A DNA stretch of 64,000 nt, taken from NCBI GenBank assembly GCA_021234155.1, contig JAJEKV010000013.1:2759252-2823251 (forward strand), given 5' to 3'. This DNA comes from Isoetes taiwanensis (taxonomy: Eukaryota; Streptophyta; Lycopodiopsida; Isoetales; Isoetaceae). Of the stretch, positions 44,475-56,936 are shown piece by piece; position 1 is the first letter of the stretch; the number at the start of each line of letters is the position of its first letter. The position numbers and the translations under genes were made by a program. Below the pieces are notes generated by a model. The model was not told the origin of the DNA, made no database searches, and saw only the letters and a program-made list of their open reading frames with translations.

Positions 44475-46221
44475 GAATAATTAGACCCAACTTACCTTAA
44501 TTATGCAAGAGTTCTTACTCAAAACCGTGAACCCAGTTCAATTTCTCATGGGCCTTTCAAACTCCTTCCTATGATTTTTATCCCTTTTACTTCCTAAATG
44601 TTTTGCTGCAATGTATGTCTTCAATACCTTCATCGTTTAATGGGTAGTGGAATTCTTAGATGATCATGCTCACTTGCAAAAATTGTTTAAAGCTATATAA
44701 GCCACCGATTATCCAAACACATATGAAAAAAATACACAGTGACATGAGTAACTGAAAGACTAAAAAATTATCACGGAGATTTCCTCTGTTATCTTAGGAG
44801 CAAGCAAAAAAGGCCTTTTGGGCGGTTTGCGCCACAAAGAAAAGTTACAAACAAAAGCCAAATATTATTTGTTTGCTCATTCGAAAAAATATAGGCATTT
44901 TCATGGCAACATGGGCCATGATTACTACGCCACAAAGTCCTTAAAAGAGAATCGGTCCTTTCATCTAATCAAAGGTTTTCTATATTTTCATTTTGCTAAA
45001 AAGTCATCACAGATAATATAATATTTTTGAAGGCATCAAAAAGCATTTAATGTGCCATAAATTTGAGTATCAAGACATATATAAGTCATTCTCCAAAGAT
45101 TCGATTCTTTTGTTCTTTTTTATTTAAATGACACGTATGCATATTTTCCGGTTCTTTTTCCTGGGTACAAGGGTTTTTAGATGTGATCCTCCGGTGGAAG
45201 TTTTAGCTCTCCCGTCTTCAACGAAGAATGTGGCATAAAGTGGAAGACATCGTCTTCAGCACGTTTTCATGCTGCCATAGCTTCTTTGCCGCCATATTGA
45301 ATGGCCAACGTATTCCTTTTGCTTCTGCGCCTTGCGTGATCATGACAGAAACGAAAAATACTTCAGTGGAGGTGCCGGAGAGCTAAATCTTTTCTATTGC
45401 AGAGAGTAGACCTGATTGTTTGCATATTTTCTTGAAGATTTGAAGACTTTCAAGCTGGGTATTGCTGAGTAGTGGAGGACAGAACCACATACAGAAAGGT
45501 AGAGCTTGAATCCGTTTATTTTGAATTGGGTTTTGTTTTTTGCTCTGTTTTTTGTTCTGAGCTTGATTAAAAAAAACAGGGTGCGAAGCCAGTGGAAAGA
45601 ATTGAGGTCTGTGCATCATCTTCGGCAAGTCCGACATTGTCATACCATGGGCTAACTTAGTAGAAGGAAGCACTGGCTCTCTCTCGATTCCATGGCTAAA
45701 GGGGCTTTACGTACCGAACATCAAGCACAAGCAACAGGCATTCCATTAAGCAGTTTTAGGGCTGCATGGAGGAGCTTCATCTGCTCCAAGAACTCCACCT
45801 TTAAGCTCTCCAAGATCAAAAGCTCAAAAAAAAAAAAGCTAATGGGATAAACTCTCCACGGGGAGAAGCATAAATAGATTGTCCAGCGACATCCTTCTGG
45901 AATGGAGTGGTTTCATGGAGCCAGAGCCATAATCAAATCCAAGCGGCCTACAAATCTGCAATTGTAGCCGCTGCCTGTAGCATCTGCGTTTGCAAGATCC
46001 GCTTTTGTAAAGCGTATGGGAATTTGCCCAAATCACCTGCAAGCAAAGGCCAAAAGGGGAAAGATCGTTTGCCAACACAGTAAATCCGTTCCAAATTTCG
46101 CTATGGTAGTCCTTTCCTTATTTCAATCCCTTTGTTTCTCATCTGGGTTCTATGTTTTTGAAAATAAGGGTCTGAAATATGGCGGATTTGCAGTCTGCAA
46201 GCAATCAACTGTGGCAGAGCC
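44475..46221. other. Gene-free stretch
   Basis: No recognised gene. An A-run at 45829-45838. 45240-45300 (CATGCTGCCATAGCTTCTTTG) and 45660-45840 have mild coding-like composition but no readable family. Confidence 0.4.
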
Positions 46222-46587
46222 ATGGCGAAAGATGAATTACGACGTTTGATTTCTTCCAAGTGCATGGGCATTTTTGAGACCCATATGGTGGAGTCAAGTA
46301 TTACGTTAAAGGAAAGGGTGTATTGCCCTTATAAGGATTGTTTGATTTTTATAAGCAGGCCGCTGGAGGAAAATACAGAGAGATTAGACTGCATAGAATG
46401 CAAAAGAACGTTTTGCTTGGCATGCCAGGTACCATGGCACCAAGATCTAAGCTGCAAAGAATTTCAGAAGCTCTTTGAAGAGCTTCAGGACCAGGATAGA
46501 TTGTTTGTTCTATTCAGATGCAGCTTCCAGTTTTGCTTCAAATGTGGTCGAGTCGAATTTGGTTCTTTTATAGTTCGCCATCTGTAG
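46222..46587 (+). pseudogene. RBR ubiquitin ligase fragment: IBR and end of RING2
   Basis: RBR (RING-IBR-RING2) ligases pass ubiquitin from an E2 through a RING2 cysteine to the substrate. Here 121 codons are open from ATG 46222. The IBR zinc ligands are complete: C35, C40 (YCPYKDC), C57, C60, C65, C68 (CIECKRTFCLAC), H73 and C78 (QVPWHQDLSC), followed by KEFQKLFEEL. Then it jumps within RLFVLF to RCSFQFCFKCGR, the C-terminal end of RING2. The 25-30 residues with the start of RING2 and the catalytic Cys are missing, without loss of frame. RING1 is also absent upstream. The result is a broken gene or an odd short IBR protein. Confidence 0.75.
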
Positions 46588-47911
46588 TTATTGAATGATC
46601 CGACATTCAATGGTGTGAGCTATCGACTCTTTCTTGGCCATTTGTTAGATTATTTGATTAGATCAGAACTTGATGCAGAGTAAGCATATATAAAGAACGA
46701 ATGCGGATAAGAACTTTGCCCAAATCAGCTCTGTTCCAAAGGATCCTGCCTCAATTCCTTCGAAATAAGTGTCCTTCCCCTTCCTTTTATACGGCTCTGA
46801 ACCCTTTCACATTTCTTCAAGACCTTTCTCTTCCTCAAAGTTAACAATTTATATGATCCAGACCCTTGGTATAGCTGTTGTTATGGCGTTCCGCTGTGCA
46901 ATATAGTGGCCTTAACAAATACAGGAGCCTTAACCCTTGCAAAATCATATGTGAAGTGATCAGATAATTCTACTTCTGAGCTTGCTTCAGAGATCTTACC
47001 CCTTTGTGGCATAAAGACATGAAAAAAACACATTCAGAAACCGAATTCTAACATTAAAACTAGAGAGAAAGAGCACTCGTCTAATGTAGCTGCCCTTATA
47101 ACCCTTACATCCACAAATGGTCGTTACCTCTTCCATTAGCATTCTAGATTACAAAGCAAAGCAATGCCTTTCCTTTTGAGCTCTAAAAAACTCCAATCCA
47201 ACATTGTTATGTTCTGCAAACTAGCTGGAACTATTAATCTTCAAATAATCGACTCACAAACACAAACCCTAATTCCAGATGCGTTTAATAAGCCAAGAAA
47301 CAACGATTAAGCAGCTAAAAACAGAGACTATGAAGCACTAGAAGATGCGGAATAAAATTGGACTAGAAGCAAATGAAGCAATTTGCAATTATCATAATGC
47401 GGAATAAATGCAACATTTGTAATTGGCACTAGAAGCAGCTAAAAACAGAGACCATGAAGCACTAGAAGATTCTATTAAAACTACGTAAGGCTTTTAGGAG
47501 ATGTATTTGAACCGAGACTGGAACACCTAGATTTTGGGGAACCAAATGCCCCTTTCTCTCTTCCGAACTATAATAGCCGATGGTTTATAATTTGCACACA
47601 TCTCTATTCAATGTCACTAACTAATGTGTGTCTCGCCAAACATGATAGCTCGGATATTACCTATGTGGATAACTCTATCTATGATTTTTCTTGCCACTAG
47701 ACTAGCTTCGTTGCGTTGAAACATGGAATAGAAAAGAAAAATCCATCTTTCTAGCTCCATGTTTTGATTGATTGATTGATCCATATTTCCCCCCTATACA
47801 ATCATGTCCAATTGGGGGTCAATGTCTAACTAGAAAATATGAGCAGTATCCACAAGAATTCCCCAATAATTTGATTTGGTCAATAAGTTTGACCTCTGAG
47901 TGATTTGAGAT
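46588..47911. other. Gene-free stretch
   Basis: A 37-base segment with GCAGCTAAAAACAGAGAC and ATGAAGCACTAGAAGAT occurs at 47309-47345 and again at 47431-47468. (GATT)n at 47767-47781. No gene. Confidence 0.5.
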
Positions 47912-48069
47912 GCTTTTACCATGATTGTTCCTCTGGCCAGATCGAAATTATTGGGGATTCTAGTTTTCGATATTCTCAGTAAATAGTTCTGCTTTTACCA
48001 TGATTGTTCCTCTGGCCAAATCAAAATTATTGGGGATTCTAGTTTTGGACATTCTCAATAAATAGTTCT
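47912..48069 (+). repeat. Tandem duplication, 79-bp unit, two copies
   Basis: GCTTTTACCATGATTGTTCC starts at 47912 and again at 47991. The copies differ at about seven sites. No coding meaning seen. Confidence 0.92.
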
Positions 48070-48723
48070 CCATGCACAACTGCATTTAAATTGATTTTTG
48101 CACTTAGATAAAAGCCTTATCCTCACATTATTTCAAAAGGAGGAGCACATTATTTTCCACATCCATTATATAGGTCTTTATACCCAATAAGAGGTCTATT
48201 TCTTTGCTAACATTTTTGTTGTCTAAGCCATGGTTTGGAAACTTATATTTTATTCTCTTTGCCCAATAAAATGTATGTACCAAATTCATTTGTTCTGTAC
48301 TCAATTGTAATTGTATAATGCCTCAATGCACATGCATTCTCCTTTAGCAATTGCTAGAATGTAGTGTACGGTAAGTAATTGCTATAAGTTAGTGTATGGT
48401 TAGTAGTTGACTATGTATTATACATAGTTAACCTTTACGTTCTAGTTTTGAGAAAAGACTTTTGCTACTAGTTGACGTAAGTTTGGAAGAAAGAACATGA
48501 GCAAAACAGTATCAGGTTACTCTCCCACATTGTTCTCTTAGTTGAAAGTCGAGGCTTCAATATTCCACATATCAAATAGGACTTACCTGAAGTGAACGAC
48601 CATGGAACATAAGGCAAATGTGCGGGTTCAAATCCCACATGTTCTCAAATTGAATTGTAGCATGCAAACGACTGAAGAGATAAGGAATTTATTACAAAAT
48701 TTAGCTTCACAAGATTTGGACTA

Positions 48724-48769
48724 AAGAAATGTTCGCGGCGGCCTTGGCCGCCGCGATAAATTTCTTGTA
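48724..48769. repeat. GC-rich palindrome with a distant copy of its right arm
   Basis: CGCGGCGGCC-TT-GGCCGCCGCG is perfect (48734-48755), flanked by AAGAAAT and ATTTCTT, which extend the stem. The right arm and following bases (48746-48769, 24 in all) recur exactly at 49367-49390, directly after a GTTA microsatellite. Confidence 0.85.
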
Positions 48770-49317
48770 CATCTAAAAATAGTAATCCAAGTTGCATATT
48801 TGCCTTTTCTTCACGAGTGTAGCTCGCAAGTGTAGTAACAGATTCCAGATTCCAGGAAGAGTGATGTACTTTCTTAGCTCTTTATCTCGGAAATAATCAG
48901 GGAAGCTATCCATGCTTCTGCATTTGGCACACAAACCATTTTTTCCCCGCTCAAATTCCAAATTTAAATGTTTCATGTCCACCTCCAACCAAGGGCCAAA
49001 AGATTCGATGTTTTAGTGCAACCAGAGACATGCTTGATTTAGACATGCTTGATTTGGACATTAGACATCCTAATGAGGAAGAATCGAATGCATGCACGAA
49101 AGCAATCGGAATAAATATGAGATAAACCCAGAGGATAAAGGAATATTCATGTTGCTCAACTTGGAATAATGAATAGAGTGAACTCTCATAAGCTATCAAA
49201 TGTATTGACTATGCGCTTATACACGTTCCCTATGCAATCACAAGGTATATGTTTCAGGGATTTTTGAGCTATATGTTGTAGGTGAAGTGTTTCAACATTG
49301 TACAAATCTTTAACTAA

Positions 49318-49319
49318 TA

Positions 49320-49358
<39 letters not shown>

Positions 49359-49366
49359 GTTAGTTA
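49318..49366 (+). repeat. (GTTA)n microsatellite
   Basis: About twelve tetramers, one interrupted (GTGTTAGTTA), directly joined to the second copy of the GC-rich arm. Confidence 0.95.
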
Positions 49367-50434
49367 GGCCGCCGCGATAAATTTCTTGTAAATTTAAATT
49401 TGAAAACAAGAGTCAACGTGTAATTGCCATGATGGGACTTAATGGTTAGCCATTCGAGAATGATATTTAAAATTGTCAAACTCTCACATTGAGTCTAAGA
49501 CTCTCACATTGAGTCTAATCTTACAAGTTGATATGCTAATAAAATACACTTCAAATGTTTGCTAGTTTTTGTAAGATGAATGATAGTTATTATATGTATC
49601 ATAATGATGTTTGCAACCTTAGCTAATTGAAAATAAGCTAAAACTCATGAACGGTGCCACTTTGGAAAAACTCAATCCTATGCCTGATAGAAAACGGACG
49701 GCAGTTCCTCTGTTTAATCTGAATGATTCGGAAGTTGAATCTGAATGATTCGGCAGATAACCTTTGTCCTGTGATAGATTAATCAAGATGAAAGTGTCTG
49801 GGCTTTCAAAATAACTAGCTACGGTGTTTTCATCATAGAATCAAATGAACAGTGTTTCATGCAATGTCATTTGAACAGTACTTACTATCATTTATCCAAT
49901 GATTTCTTATAAATTGACTCCTGTATACACTTGGAAATCTAAAGACTTACTGAAGATCTAGCCATTCCGTTGTGCAAAAATACACATGTTTTTTACCGGG
50001 CCCAAAGCTTTTCTAAATATCTGCCACGGCTTATTTATCTTCAATAATATTATCACTGGCCTGGAAGTGAAACCTTGTTATAGTATTAGACATGTTTACA
50101 GACATCCACTGCATGCAATTAAAGTCTATCCTCTATCTATTTTATGATTGAAATAAACATGTATCTGAGCCTTTCTAATAGGTTAAGATCTTTCACAGGA
50201 AAAAACCTTTCACATTAAATTAATCAAACTGCAACTTAAGATCAAATCAAACTCTGGATTTTTTTATTTGTGGATCCTGCAACATCTATACAAGTTTTTT
50301 AACCTGAAACACACCATCTGAGCATTCATAACCAGTTTACAACAGAAAGAATATGAAAGGAGAAACTCACATTATGCTTTCCAGCCAATGGATTTTGGCA
50401 GTTCTGGTACTGCATCTTCCTCCTCACGGCTCCT

Positions 50435-50791
50435 TCATTCTTTTTGAGAACTCCAAATTGCCAACGCACGTTCATATGGAAATTCTGCAATGTTATACTT
50501 GCATCCATATCCACGCAGGCAAAGGTCCAGATGCTTAGTCAATTTATTGCGCACCTTATTTTTCAAAATCCCCATGATGCTGAAAGTCCTCTCGTCTTCC
50601 ACGGACCCTAGAATCATTGTTTGACATAAATCTACAAGCTTAAAATATTCAGACATGTGCTCACGAAGAACTTGACTGTAACCAAGCAAGTCCCAAAGTT
50701 TTGTGATGCATCCAAATTTAGTGATCTCCTTATCAGTAAAATGACCAGCATGTTCCCACATGGTTGTGCCAAAGGTTTGTGATTGTGCCAT
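50435..50791 (-). pseudogene. hAT-type transposase C-terminal fragment
   Basis: About 118 codons are open on the minus strand. LGSVEDERTFSIMGILKNKV and RNKLTKHLDLCLRGY match the dimerisation block of hAT transposases ('SVERxFSxxxxIKxKxRNRL...HLxxLxxI'), and EFPYERALAIWSSQKE is the typical tail after it. The DDE/RNase H core, the zinc-finger BED domain and the ends of the element are not found. The first 60 residues (WDLLGYSQVLREHMSEYFKL) fit the insertion region more loosely. Confidence 0.7.
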
Positions 50792-50884
50792 TACTTTTCA
50801 GATCAGAACTTCTACCATTTTTCACATCTATTATGCAAGACAAACCATAAATAGTACTTAGCTAAAATACCACACTTTTGCTAT

Positions 50885-51230
50885 CATAAAATTGCAGGCG
50901 CACTAAATTGGCCGTAACTTTCTTACTACAGCTCTATTTGCCAAAATTAATACACCGTTGGAAAGAACTTTCAAATATCTAGCTTTTATGTTAGGTACAA
51001 TTTCTGCAAATTTTGAGGCTAGCTATGCTAAAAGTACCAAAAACTTCTGCTGTCTAGAAATTACAGTCATACTAAATTGGCCATATCTTTCTTCATACAA
51101 CTCTGTTTATCTAATTGAAGACATCTTTGGAAAGAACTTCAAGAGAACGAACTTTCATGTTAGGTAAGACTCTTGCAAATTTTGACATTAACCATGCTAA
51201 AAATGCCCTAAAACCTCTGCTGCTATAAGA
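50885..51230 (+). repeat. Diverged tandem repeat, about 165-bp unit
   Basis: Two units share CACTAAATTGGCC or TACTAAATTGGCC, TTTCTT, ACARCTCTRTTT, TTGGAAAGAACTT, CATGTTAGGTA, GCAAATTTTGA, CTATGCTAAAA, and CTCTGCTG. The second begins near 51057. Old duplication; source unknown. Confidence 0.7.
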
Positions 51231-54185
51231 TTACATCAGAAATCTAGCTTGAAACAACACTTTGAGCCCTGGTTGATTAACCATTAAGCGACCCACTTTG
51301 CATATGGCCTACAAATCAGACCCATACACCTAATCTTACATGCTAAAGCAATACGTAGCTTTATCGCTGCCCCTGGATTAGTCTTAAACATAAAGAGAAC
51401 AAATGCACTCCTAAGCAAAAGACCTAGCATAAGATTTATGACCACAAACGTACATCTGCCCCTGTTTTTGCAGCACACAATAGCACAAGGGGAGCTACAC
51501 AAACCCTGTAAAATCCAACCTTGCATGCAACCCATTTAATAACAACCCATTTACAGCCACAAACTTCACACACCTGAATTATTTCAAGGAATTTTGGCCA
51601 TTTGGAAAGTTTTTTCTTGCCAGATCCACTTCCTTATTTTGTTTCTGCAATAATGAAAAAAAGTAATCAGATCCAGAGGACTTGTAAGAAAGAAAATTAG
51701 TCACATACAGATTCACAATGAGGTACATATAGATTTAGGGAGGTACATAGAGATTGCCACAAAATACAACAACATTATCTTAAGAAGTTGGAAACGCACG
51801 TAATTCATGCATGAGTATTCTTAAGATGGTCTTAGTAGTTGCTATGTCTTTCTAATATATCCTTAAGCATTCTTACCCAATTGTCTTTGACATAATTCAG
51901 CCCTCAGCCCTTTCCTTTAATATGATTATCTAAAGTGCAATTCTTACATGCACAAATCTTGAACCTTACAAGGAATTAAATCAGTCATTCTCTTCAGTTC
52001 CAAAATCTGGAAAATAAGCTTGAATCACACAGATTTTCACGTTCCAAACAACGTGCCTTTAATCGTGTCAACAGGAAGTAAAAGATCAAATTCAGATGTC
52101 AAGGTTCAAAGCCTTTGTTCTTCCTTATTGAAAGATCAACTCCTGTTTTAGCTATTCTTGTCTGACCTTAATAACTCAGGATTGTTCTTTTAGATCATAT
52201 TCTCAGCTTAAATATCAGCTTGAAAATCTGTAATTCTCAACTGTTTGCTTTAGGACCTTTTCATTCTACTCAGGGTTCTGGGTCGATTTGTCTATATTCT
52301 TTAGAGCCCTTTTCCCTTAAATTTGTTCTGCAGGCTCAATTCTTTGCCCTTGAAGTACTAGAAAAACGAAAGGGAGAAGACTAACTTTGATTTTACAACC
52401 AAAACCCGGTTATTGAAGGCAGTATGCCCATTCCACTTAAAGTAAAACATTATACTTAGGGCTTTCTGTAGCTATTTGCACAAATCTTGAACCTTACAAC
52501 GAATTAAATCAGTCATTCTGGTCGTCAAGGATGGTCTTAGATCATCATTTTTCGCCAGTGCATTTCCAGAAAATCTAGAAGCAATTGCAAAAGAAATGAG
52601 TCAAAATTTGAGAAGAAATCAGAAGTGTTGCAGCAAGCAAATTAGGCTATGAAAAGACCTTATACGTTTAAGCCATTGCTAGGATGGCGAAGGAACGAGG
52701 ATAAGAAGAAATTGTAGAAATGGAGGCGAAAACATTCATTCGTCGGCCTCGGATTCTCGGATTCTTGGCGAAGTTGGCGGGAACCGACTTCCAAAAAAGT
52801 TGGGCTAAAAATTGCAGAAAATAAAAAACAGAACCTAGTATGCCATCGTGGCATTTTTTTTTGAAATCCCAAAATTTCGCTCATTTGCGAAATTTCGCCC
52901 CTAAAATCATCACTGGTTAGGTTGGACATTACATTATTGCAAATTGCATAATTTAAGCCTGTTTCATATTTACTGGCAGACCCATTTCTGCTGCGTCTAT
53001 GAACCCTGCAAGATCTTTAGGTCTGACAGTGGTATCAAATAGATATGAGTCTCTGTGAATCTACATTTCAACCCCTCGATTGGAGTGCAAATCGGTGTGT
53101 TGGGCGATGCGATATGTAATATAGAGCTTGGGTTTCATGGATCAAGAAGTAGATTCTTGGGTTTCAAAAAATATGTAGGCCTTACCACAAATACCTACTC
53201 CAGAGAATGATACATGAGATAAATCATTTCAAGCTTTTGGCCACTGCATTTTTCGGCTATGGCAGACATGTTTTTGTTCTATTGTTGCAAGGCTTAGATC
53301 CGTTAATCTGCTTTGTATGCTAGTTTGATTTGTGCTTTGGTGTATCACATTAAGCTTTCCACATTGCTTGCAATAGATGTGAGGGATTCTGCCGCGAAAT
53401 ATATGTAGTAAGCATTTTGTTATGGATCACACCAATGAACCATACCTTTTATATCCCTGAAACCTTATTTAAGACTTCTCAGTTAATTCATGGTCTCCCA
53501 ATCTGTAATCCATCCAGAATTGCTACATAATCCACAATCAAACTGTTAGCAATGACAAAAGATATCTATTTGAAACAAATATAAAATATGAGTTACATGG
53601 ATAACTCAGATTGGCCAAGCTCTAGTTCACCAAAACTAGAGCTAGGTCAAGATGAAATGACCAATGTATGATAGTTCACCGCCCAACCGGGTAATATAAG
53701 ACACCAAGAGTTAGGCTCTAGGATAGTAACATGTTATTGAATAAGAATAGCAGAAGCTCTAGAAAAAAGTAATGGCTTTCTTGGAATCAGACTCAAGAGC
53801 AAATGAGTAGAGCAGTCTTCTTTGACCCCCTATCACTCTTCTGGCCATATCTCTCTTATTCTGATGAATCACGGGAAGTGCCACCCAATTCGGAAACTAG
53901 ACTCCGATTCGGTTTCAATGAAGTAAGAATCGACTCAATTGAAGCTCTGGTTGCCGAGATATATGTAACTGAAATTCAACGTCTATTTATAGTTCTTTGC
54001 TACGATTTTAGCCCTTTTTTATTTAGCTAAGCCTTTTTAGCATCATAAATATAGACTATAGGTTGCCTTTATTGCCTTTCCTTGCCAATAATTTGCCAAA
54101 CTTAGACATCCACACTAGTCCACCAAGACTAACTTCCAAGACCACTCCCCCGAGCTACCATATTCATAACAAGACATAATTGATA
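51231..54185. other. Gene-free stretch
   Basis: No gene recognised. 52020-52140 and 52480-52520 repeat the phrase CTTGAACCTTACAAG or CAACGAATTAAATCAGTCAT found at 51959-51990. A plus frame at 53803-54030 is open but looks like non-coding LTR-type sequence. Confidence 0.45.
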
Positions 54186-54600
54186 TGGTCTGTGGGGTAT
54201 GGGATAAAGCCTGGAAAGGTTGGGGCCTATTGGATAACGATTTCCTTGAAGGAATCCCCCCTTTTGGTGTGTTGGTTATCACTAGAGGTGCTAATGCGTA
54301 ACATTTGGTATCAGACTAAGGTTCAATTCCTCGTGGCAACATTGGTGTGTTCCACATGCTTGAGGGCAAGCATATTGAGGAAGGGGAGGAATTGATATGG
54401 TCTGTGGGGTATGGGATAAAGCCTGGAAAGGTTGGGGCCCATTGGATAACGATTTTCTTGAAGGATCCAATGGTCTGTGGGGTATGGGATAAAGCCTGGA
54501 AAGGTTGGGGCCCATTGGATAACGATTTCCTTGAAGGATCCGCCCTTTTCGTGTGTTGGTTATCACTAGAGGTGCTAGTGCGTAACACATTTTCTTTATT
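54186..54600 (+). repeat. Partial LTR units in tandem, with a primer-binding site
   Basis: GTCTGTGGGGTATGGGATAA starts near 54189, 54398 and 54472. The first and third copies run on through GGTTATCACTAGAGGTGCTA to a GCGTAACA end. In the first, this end is followed by TTTGGTATCAGAC (54304-54316), a near match to the initiator-Met primer site. So these are ends of an LTR element, rearranged by internal recombination. Family unknown; no pol nearby. Confidence 0.65.
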
Positions 54601-55419
54601 GTTATGTGTGTGTGCTTTTGTTGCAGGGTTTTGTGAGTGAAACACATTCATGTGTCCGACTAATGTGCCTGAGGTTTTCTACTTGATATTGTCTTATATT
54701 ATTATATATATCTGTGTAGTTTTCTTGCATGGTTATTCATGGCAACTGCTCTACAGAGACCAAGCAGATGCCATTGAACCTTTGAATTTCATCCGGGTGG
54801 AACTTGCATTCTGTGGAGGAGAAGAGCGGAGGAGAAGAGGCTCTTATGTACAATAGGACTTGTTTTGCATCATCCTGAGTATGCCATATGTGGATATGAA
54901 GAAGTTTGTTTTCAAGGAAGTTACCTTCATATTGACTTGCAACAATGCTTACGTAATCATATGCTGAGGTGGAAAAGGGAGCTTGACCCCATCACCGATT
55001 TTGCGGACGGTGCATAATGCATGGGAGAGGATATACATGGGAATATTATGGAAATCGATGGCCACAATTTGATAATAAGAGAAAATAAGCGATAATAAGG
55101 ACGCATTTACTCCCTGTCTACCACTTTGCAGAGAACCCGTTTTTCCAACAAATAATTCAAAACGTTACTTCTCGGAAAAATGCATGTAAGGAGATATGTC
55201 TCTTTTTACAAGTCCCCAAGGGCGTGGCATGAATTATGCATTGCCAATGTCCTTTTACCTTAAAACCATGACAACTAACACAAATGCGGGCTGGAGGATT
55301 TAAACCTCCAGGACAATCGACCACACCAGAACATAAGACAAGCAAATAAAATGTAAGAACATAAGGCGGGCAAATAAAATGTAAAAAAGAATCTCAACAT
55401 GGAATTTGCAAAGAAATTT
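54601..55419. other. Gene-free stretch
   Basis: Nothing recognised before the LINE copy begins. Confidence 0.45.
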
Positions 55420-56510
55420 GGGCCATTGCATCTCTTCAATGGTCATATGTACTTTCGTCCTCTGTACGGGGTCGAGGTTTGGGGCCCGATCGTTTCTTTG
55501 GCGACCTGGAATGACTTGGAGCAGGTGCAGAAGGCATTTTTGGACGGGCACTTGGGGTGAAACCTTCAGTCCCCTATCAGATTCTGTTGCCGGAAACTGG
55601 ATTCTTGCCGCTTCAGCGGGCAGCCCTTGATAGACACATCGTCTATTTTCAGAAAGTGGTTAATATGGGTGATACTCGGCTCCCACACCTGGCTTACACT
55701 GTGGCAATGGGCCCGCAGCGGCTCAGGGCCTGTTGGAGGGGTAAGAGAGCCCAGTGGTTCGCCAGATGGAACGCGGCAGAGCACGATGCGTCTGGTGGAC
55801 CAGAGGCCGATCGTGGATGCCCCATGGAATACACGGGACGCTTGCTTCCTTGGCAAGCTCGGGACCCCGGCCATTTAGAGCAGGTCAAAACGCCCATTAC
55901 AAGGAGCACATCAACCCAAGCGTGGCGGGGGCCCGCAGTTCTACCTCGTTCCCGGTACCCGAAAAGCCTTGGACTCATTGCCTCCATTTGTAAGGTGCCC
56001 ACCATCTCCGTGATCCCGAGCGGGCGGTGGATTAGGGGGAGCCCCGGGCCAGACTGTCGGTCTTTGTCAAACGGGTGCCATTGAGGATGAGTCTCACACT
56101 TTCCAGGAGTTGCCCAAAGATTGGGCCGGATCAGGGCCGATATCGTTCCCTTAAATGCGGCCGGACTTGCCCCTACATTTGCTGATGAACACACCGCCCA
56201 AGACGTGCTCGGGGTCGCATATTCGAGGAGGGTAATCGGATGCGGAGCCCACCTTTGCCCCTTTCACCGCTGCTCACCGATCGGGCACTATGGGTACCCG
56301 GTACATGCGTGTATATATTTGTGTGTTTTGCATTTCGTATATTGGAGCAGTTTGTCGGCCAGGTGATTGTCGCCACGGTTTTCCCTCGAAAACCCTTCGG
56401 GGCGGGGGTTTTTTAATCCGGGTAGTAATCCGCTTGCTGCGCTTTTGTATTGGGTCCCATAGACCGACTGGTCTCCGTGGACGATAAAAATACCTTCCTT
56501 CCTTCCTAAT
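55420..56510 (+). mobile_element. LINE copy B, 5'-truncated
   Basis: Starts inside the C-terminal domain of LINE ORF2 and parallels copy A from 24090 on: YGVEVWGP (55465), KAFLDGHLGVKPSVPYQILL (55533), RAALDRHIVYFQKVVNMGDT and RLPHLAY (55620-55690), with a shift near 55555. The end of the ORF is GC-rich (55700-56300). The 3' UTR has TGTATATATTTGTGTGTTTT, TCCCTCGAAAACCCTTCGGG, GGGTCCCATAGACCGACTGG and finally CCGTGGACGATAAAAA with a (CCTT)n tail. Much better preserved than copy A. Confidence 0.88.
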
Positions 56511-56936
56511 GTATCGATAAGATTACTTGTGTTGACTTCTATGTGAGTATTCACCGTCAGGAGTCCTTTGCGTGTGAGAGTGACGTGATCAAGCCTGATC
56601 AAAATGACGCAATAGCAACAAATAATCATCACATCAACGAGTACTTTATCACCATCACAATTCCTTCCTGTTTTCTGTTGATCATGCATATAGAAGATTA
56701 GGCTTATTGGGAATTTTGCCTTAGCTGCTGATACATCACTTGCATTTCATCATGCCCCCAATGTGGCTATTCTTGTTTCCTATCTTGTACTCGCCCACAA
56801 ATCTCCAAGCCTTGTATTGTAACAAAGCATTCAGCTAGGAAATTTGGATCACTCTAGTTTTCTTCCATTAGTTCATCTTTATAAATAAGTAATCTTAAGT
56901 GGCTAAAGCCATTACATCAACACTCGTTAAAGCATC
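56511..56936. other. Spacer between LINE copy B and the Ulp1-type gene
   Basis: No coding signal recognised. It should hold the 5' exons or promoter of the gene at 56937 if they are still present. Confidence 0.4.

Noticed and set aside
48625-48645. GGTTCAAATCC, a box B-like word.
   Set aside because: No box A at a suitable distance and no cloverleaf.
53803-54030. Open frame of 75 codons on the plus strand.
   Set aside because: No family match and the sequence resembles non-coding LTR DNA.
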